In this document: positions 61,205 to 64,000 of the stretch, one piece after another
Layout of the letters: each line of letters starts with the position of its first letter
Numbering within the stretch: the stretch's first letter is position 1
Assembly (NCBI GenBank): GCA_900541505.1
Contig: UQKK01000010.1
Coordinates: forward strand, 1 to 64,000
Origin: an uncultured Ruminococcus sp.
GTDB taxonomy: Bacteria; Bacillota; Clostridia; Lachnospirales; Lachnospiraceae
DNA: 64,000 nucleotides
Direction: 5' to 3'
Notes under the pieces: model-generated
The model's database searches: none
What the model was told of the DNA's origin: nothing
What the model saw: the letters and a program-made list of their open reading frames with translations, nothing else
Position numbers and translations under genes: made by a program

Positions 61205-62878
61205 ATGAGAAGTGATACAGTTACGAAGGGCGTACAGCAGGCACCTCACCGGTCTTTGTTCAATGCCCTGGGAATGACCCAGGAAGAGCTGGACAGACCG
61301 TTAATCGGGGTTGTCAGCTCCTACAACGAGATTGTGCCGGGACATATGAACTTGGATAAGATTACAGAGGCGGTCAAGATGGGTGTTGCCATGGCGGGCG
61401 GAACTCCTATCATGGTGCCTGCCATCGCGGTCTGTGACGGAATCGCCATGGGACATATCGGGATGAAGTATTCCCTTGTCACAAGAGATTTGATTGCGGA
61501 TTCCACGGAGGCGCTGGCGATGGCGCATCAGTTTGACGGTCTGGTGATGATTCCCAATTGTGATAAGAACGTGCCCGGACTTCTGATGGCAGCGGCGAGA
61601 GTCAATATCCCCACCATCTTTGTCAGCGGCGGTCCTATGCTGGCAGGGCATGTCAAGGGCGGCAGAACGAGCCTCTCCAGCATGTTCGAGGCAGTGGGCG
61701 CTTACGCGGCGGGCAAGATGGACGATGCGGACATCTGCGAATTTGAGAACAAGGCATGTCCTACCTGTGGTTCCTGCTCCGGTATGTACACGGCGAACAG
61801 CATGAACTGTCTGACCGAGGCACTGGGTATGGGACTCAAAGGAAACGGCACCATCCCGGCAGTTTATTCCGCAAGACTCCAGCTCGCGAAACACGCGGGT
61901 ATGCAGGTCATGGAACTGGTGCGCAAAAACATCCGCCCCAGAGATATCATGACAGAGGACGCTATCTTAAACGCCCTCACGGTAGATATGGCTCTGGGAT
62001 GTTCCACCAACAGTATGCTGCACATTCCGGCAATCGCCCATGAGATTGGCATGGACTTTGAGATTGATTTCGCCAACGGCATCAGTGAGAAGACACCGAA
62101 TCTGTGTCACCTGGCTCCGGCGGGACATACATATATTGAAGATTTGAACGAGGCGGGCGGCGTGTACGCTGTGATGAATGAATTGAACAAAAAGGGACTT
62201 CTGCACACAGACTGCATGACTGTAACCGGAAAGACCATCGGGGAGAACATCGAGGGATGTGTGAATAAGAATCCCGAGGTCATCCGTCCGATTGACAATC
62301 CCTACAGTGAGACGGGCGGACTTGCCGTGTTAAAGGGTAACCTGGCTCCTGACGGCAGCGTGGTGAAGCGCTCGGCAGTGGTGGCGGAGATGCTGGTTCA
62401 CGAAGGTCCGGCAAGGATTTTCGAGAGCGATGAGGAAGCGACAGAAGCTATCAAGAGCGGAAAAATCAACCCCGGTGATGTGATTGTCATCCGCTACGAG
62501 GGACCAAAGGGCGGTCCCGGCATGCGTGAGATGTTAAATCCGACCTCCGCTATCGCAGGTTACGGTCTGGGTTCCTCTGTTGCCCTCATTACAGACGGAC
62601 GTTTCAGCGGCGCATCCAGAGGCGCATCCATCGGGCATGTATCTCCGGAAGCGGCAGTGGGCGGTCCTATCGCGCTGCTTGAGGAGGGCGATATCATTAA
62701 GATTAATATCCCTGAGCTTCGACTGGACGTTGACTTGAGCGACGAGGAGCTGGAAAAGAGAAGAGAAAAATGGCAGCCAAGGGAGCCGAAGGTGAAGACC
62801 GGGTATCTGGCAAGATATGCCTCCATGGTCACATCCGGCAACCGGGGAGCGATTTTGGAAATACCGAAAAACAACTAG
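61205..62878 (+). CDS. ilvD: Dihydroxy-acid dehydratase
   Basis: A 557-residue Fe-S dehydratase common to valine, leucine and isoleucine synthesis. Cluster cysteines lie in NCDKNVPGLLMA and CPTCGSCSGMYTANSMNCLTEALG; the C-terminal GRFSGASRGASIGHVSPEAA is typical. ATG 61205 has AAGGAGGAG eight bases upstream; a GTG at 61199 lies too close to that site. ilvB begins 12 bases after the stop, so the genes form one operon. Confidence 0.96.
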   Translation: MRSDTVTKGVQQAPHRSLFNALGMTQEELDRPLIGVVSSYNEIVPGHMNLDKITEAVKMGVAMAGGTPIMVPAIAVCDGIAMGHIGMKYSLVTRDLIADSTEALAMAHQFDGLVMIPNCDKNVPGLLMAAARVNIPTIFVSGGPMLAGHVKGGRTSLSSMFEAVGAYAAGKMDDADICEFENKACPTCGSCSGMYTANSMNCLTEALGMGLKGNGTIPAVYSARLQLAKHAGMQVMELVRKNIRPRDIMTEDAILNALTVDMALGCSTNSMLHIPAIAHEIGMDFEIDFANGISEKTPNLCHLAPAGHTYIEDLNEAGGVYAVMNELNKKGLLHTDCMTVTGKTIGENIEGCVNKNPEVIRPIDNPYSETGGLAVLKGNLAPDGSVVKRSAVVAEMLVHEGPARIFESDEEATEAIKSGKINPGDVIVIRYEGPKGGPGMREMLNPTSAIAGYGLGSSVALITDGRFSGASRGASIGHVSPEAAVGGPIALLEEGDIIKINIPELRLDVDLSDEELEKRREKWQPREPKVKTGYLARYASMVTSGNRGAILEIPKNN

Positions 62879-62890
62879 GAGGAAGGCGCC

Positions 62891-64000
62891 ATGTTATTAA
62901 ATGGAGCAGAGATTGTAATCGCATGTTTGAAGGAGCAGGGCGTGGATACCGTGTTCGGCTATCCGGGCGGAGCGATTTTAAATGTGTATGACGCATTATA
63001 TAAACACAGAGAGGAAATCCGACATGTCCTGACTTCCCATGAGCAGGGGGCGGCGCACGCCGCGGACGGATATGCCAGAGCCACCGGGAAGGTGGGCGTG
63101 TGCCTGGCGACCAGCGGACCGGGGGCGACGAACCTGGTGACCGGAATCGCCACAGCGTATATGGATTCCATCCCCGTGGTGGCAATCACCTGTAATGTGG
63201 GGGTCTCCCTTCTGGGAAAGGACAGTTTCCAGGAAATTGACATTGCAGGTGTTACCATGCCTATCACCAAGCATAACTATATTGTGAAGGATGTGGCAAA
63301 GCTTGCCGATACCATCCGCAGCGCCTTTAAAATTGCCCGGTCAGGCAGACCGGGTCCGGTGCTCATCGATATCCCGAAGGATGTGACGGCGAATGAGACA
63401 GAGTATGAGCCGGTAAAGATTCCCCCGGTATGCGCGGATGCTTCCCGGATTTCCGGGGAGGAGATGGACGCGGCGGTGAAGATGATAGAGGAGGCGAAGC
63501 GGCCCTACATTTTCGTGGGCGGGGGAGCTATCCTCTCCGGCGCCTACAAGGAACTGCGCGAGTTCGTGGACAAAGTGGATGCCCCGGTGTGCGATTCCCT
63601 GATGGGAAAAGGCGCCTTTCCGGGCACAGATTCCCGCTATACAGGGATGCTCGGTATGCACGGGACGAAGACCTCCAATTACGGGGTCAGTGAGTGCGAC
63701 CTGTTAATCGTGATGGGCGCCAGGTTCAGCGACCGTGTGACCGGAAATACGGCGAGATTCGCGGAGAAGGCAAAAATCCTGCAGTTTGATATCGATTCTG
63801 CGGAGATGAATAAAAATGTGGTTATCACCCAGGGCGTGACGGGCGATTTAAAGGAAGCGCTTAAGAAGATAAACGAGAAGCTCCCACAGCAGTCACACCC
63901 GGAATGGATTGCGAAGATAGAAGCGTATAAGGAAACCTATCCGCTCAAATATCACGCAGATACGCTGACAGGTCCCTTTGTCGTGGAGGAGATTTACCGC
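62891..64000 (+). CDS. ilvB: Acetolactate synthase large subunit (5' part, cut by window end)
   Basis: The first 370 codons of a thiamine-diphosphate enzyme that makes acetolactate or acetohydroxybutyrate. VFGYPGGAILNVYDALYKH and SHEQGAAHAADGYARATGKVGVCLATSGPGATNLVTGI in sequence carry the catalytic Glu and cofactor fold, and DSFQEIDIAGVTMPITKHNY follows. AGGAGGAAGG lies upstream of ATG 62891. The frame is open to base 64000, so the rest, including the TPP pyrophosphate motif, lies outside. Confidence 0.95.
   Translation, partial: MLLNGAEIVIACLKEQGVDTVFGYPGGAILNVYDALYKHREEIRHVLTSHEQGAAHAADGYARATGKVGVCLATSGPGATNLVTGIATAYMDSIPVVAITCNVGVSLLGKDSFQEIDIAGVTMPITKHNYIVKDVAKLADTIRSAFKIARSGRPGPVLIDIPKDVTANETEYEPVKIPPVCADASRISGEEMDAAVKMIEEAKRPYIFVGGGAILSGAYKELREFVDKVDAPVCDSLMGKGAFPGTDSRYTGMLGMHGTKTSNYGVSECDLLIVMGARFSDRVTGNTARFAEKAKILQFDIDSAEMNKNVVITQGVTGDLKEALKKINEKLPQQSHPEWIAKIEAYKETYPLKYHADTLTGPFVVEEIYR

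Noticed and set aside
1..64000. rRNA, tRNA or intact insertion sequences
   Set aside because: I scanned intergenic gaps on both strands and saw no cloverleaf-like segment, rRNA signature or transposase frame; a covariance-model search would be needed to exclude a missed tRNA.

Overview
This 64 kb window reads as chromosome from a low- to mid-GC anaerobic Firmicute, most probably a gut member of the Lachnospiraceae (Clostridium cluster XIVa). The pointers are strong AGGAGG-type ribosome sites, the Firmicute core run yicC-gmk-rpoZ-rimO-pgsA-cinA, a GH112 galactoside phosphorylase, a GGGtGRT-family gene, a DUF5692-like membrane protein, and a giant SpaA/pilin-module surface protein with a VQTGD sorting motif. 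I cannot name the species. No rRNA, tRNA, CRISPR array or intact insertion sequence is visible.

Region by region. (1) 0.25-9.0 kb is a sugar locus: amidohydrolase, ABC sugar importer without its own ATPase, aldo/keto reductase, iron-type alcohol dehydrogenase and a GH112 beta-galactoside phosphorylase. (2) 9.2-15.5 kb is housekeeping: rqcH on the minus strand, then yicC, gmk, rpoZ, rimO, pgsA and cinA/pncC. (3) 15.6-17.6 kb holds a NifU/IscU-like scaffold gene paired with a GGGtGRT gene, with an odd inverted-core repeat between them. (4) 17.6-27.0 kb is an accessory island, visibly more A+T-rich. It has a structured minus-strand RNA, a putative PBECR-like nuclease, a CI/LexA-like repressor with a long palindromic operator, an FMN-dependent oxidoreductase, and a long minus-strand gene string: NADAR, unknown 340-aa protein, metallophosphatase, phosphatase remnant, AAA+ ATPase, WYL regulator, 28-aa ORF, OGG-like protein. 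This string is the best candidate for an undescribed system.

(5) 27.1-39.4 kb looks like a nickel module: hypB, a 901-aa Fe-S/flavin oxidoreductase, hypA, a DUF5692-like membrane protein, a GntR/FCD regulator, a degenerate tyrosine recombinase, and a five-gene nickel/peptide-type ABC importer. No nickel enzyme lies in the window. (6) 39.5-44.7 kb is housekeeping again: aroC with a leader carrying a 15-bp tandem repeat, an L,D-transpeptidase, tgt, yajC and a small XRE regulator. (7) 45.0-59.7 kb is a single 4,898-residue surface protein, expressed from a promoter flanked by two 19-bp direct repeats and followed by a terminator-like hairpin in its leader. (8) 60.1-64.0 kb is branched-chain amino acid synthesis: leuB, ilvD and the start of ilvB, which runs off the window.

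All functional calls rest on reading motifs and remembered family patterns. No database search was run.
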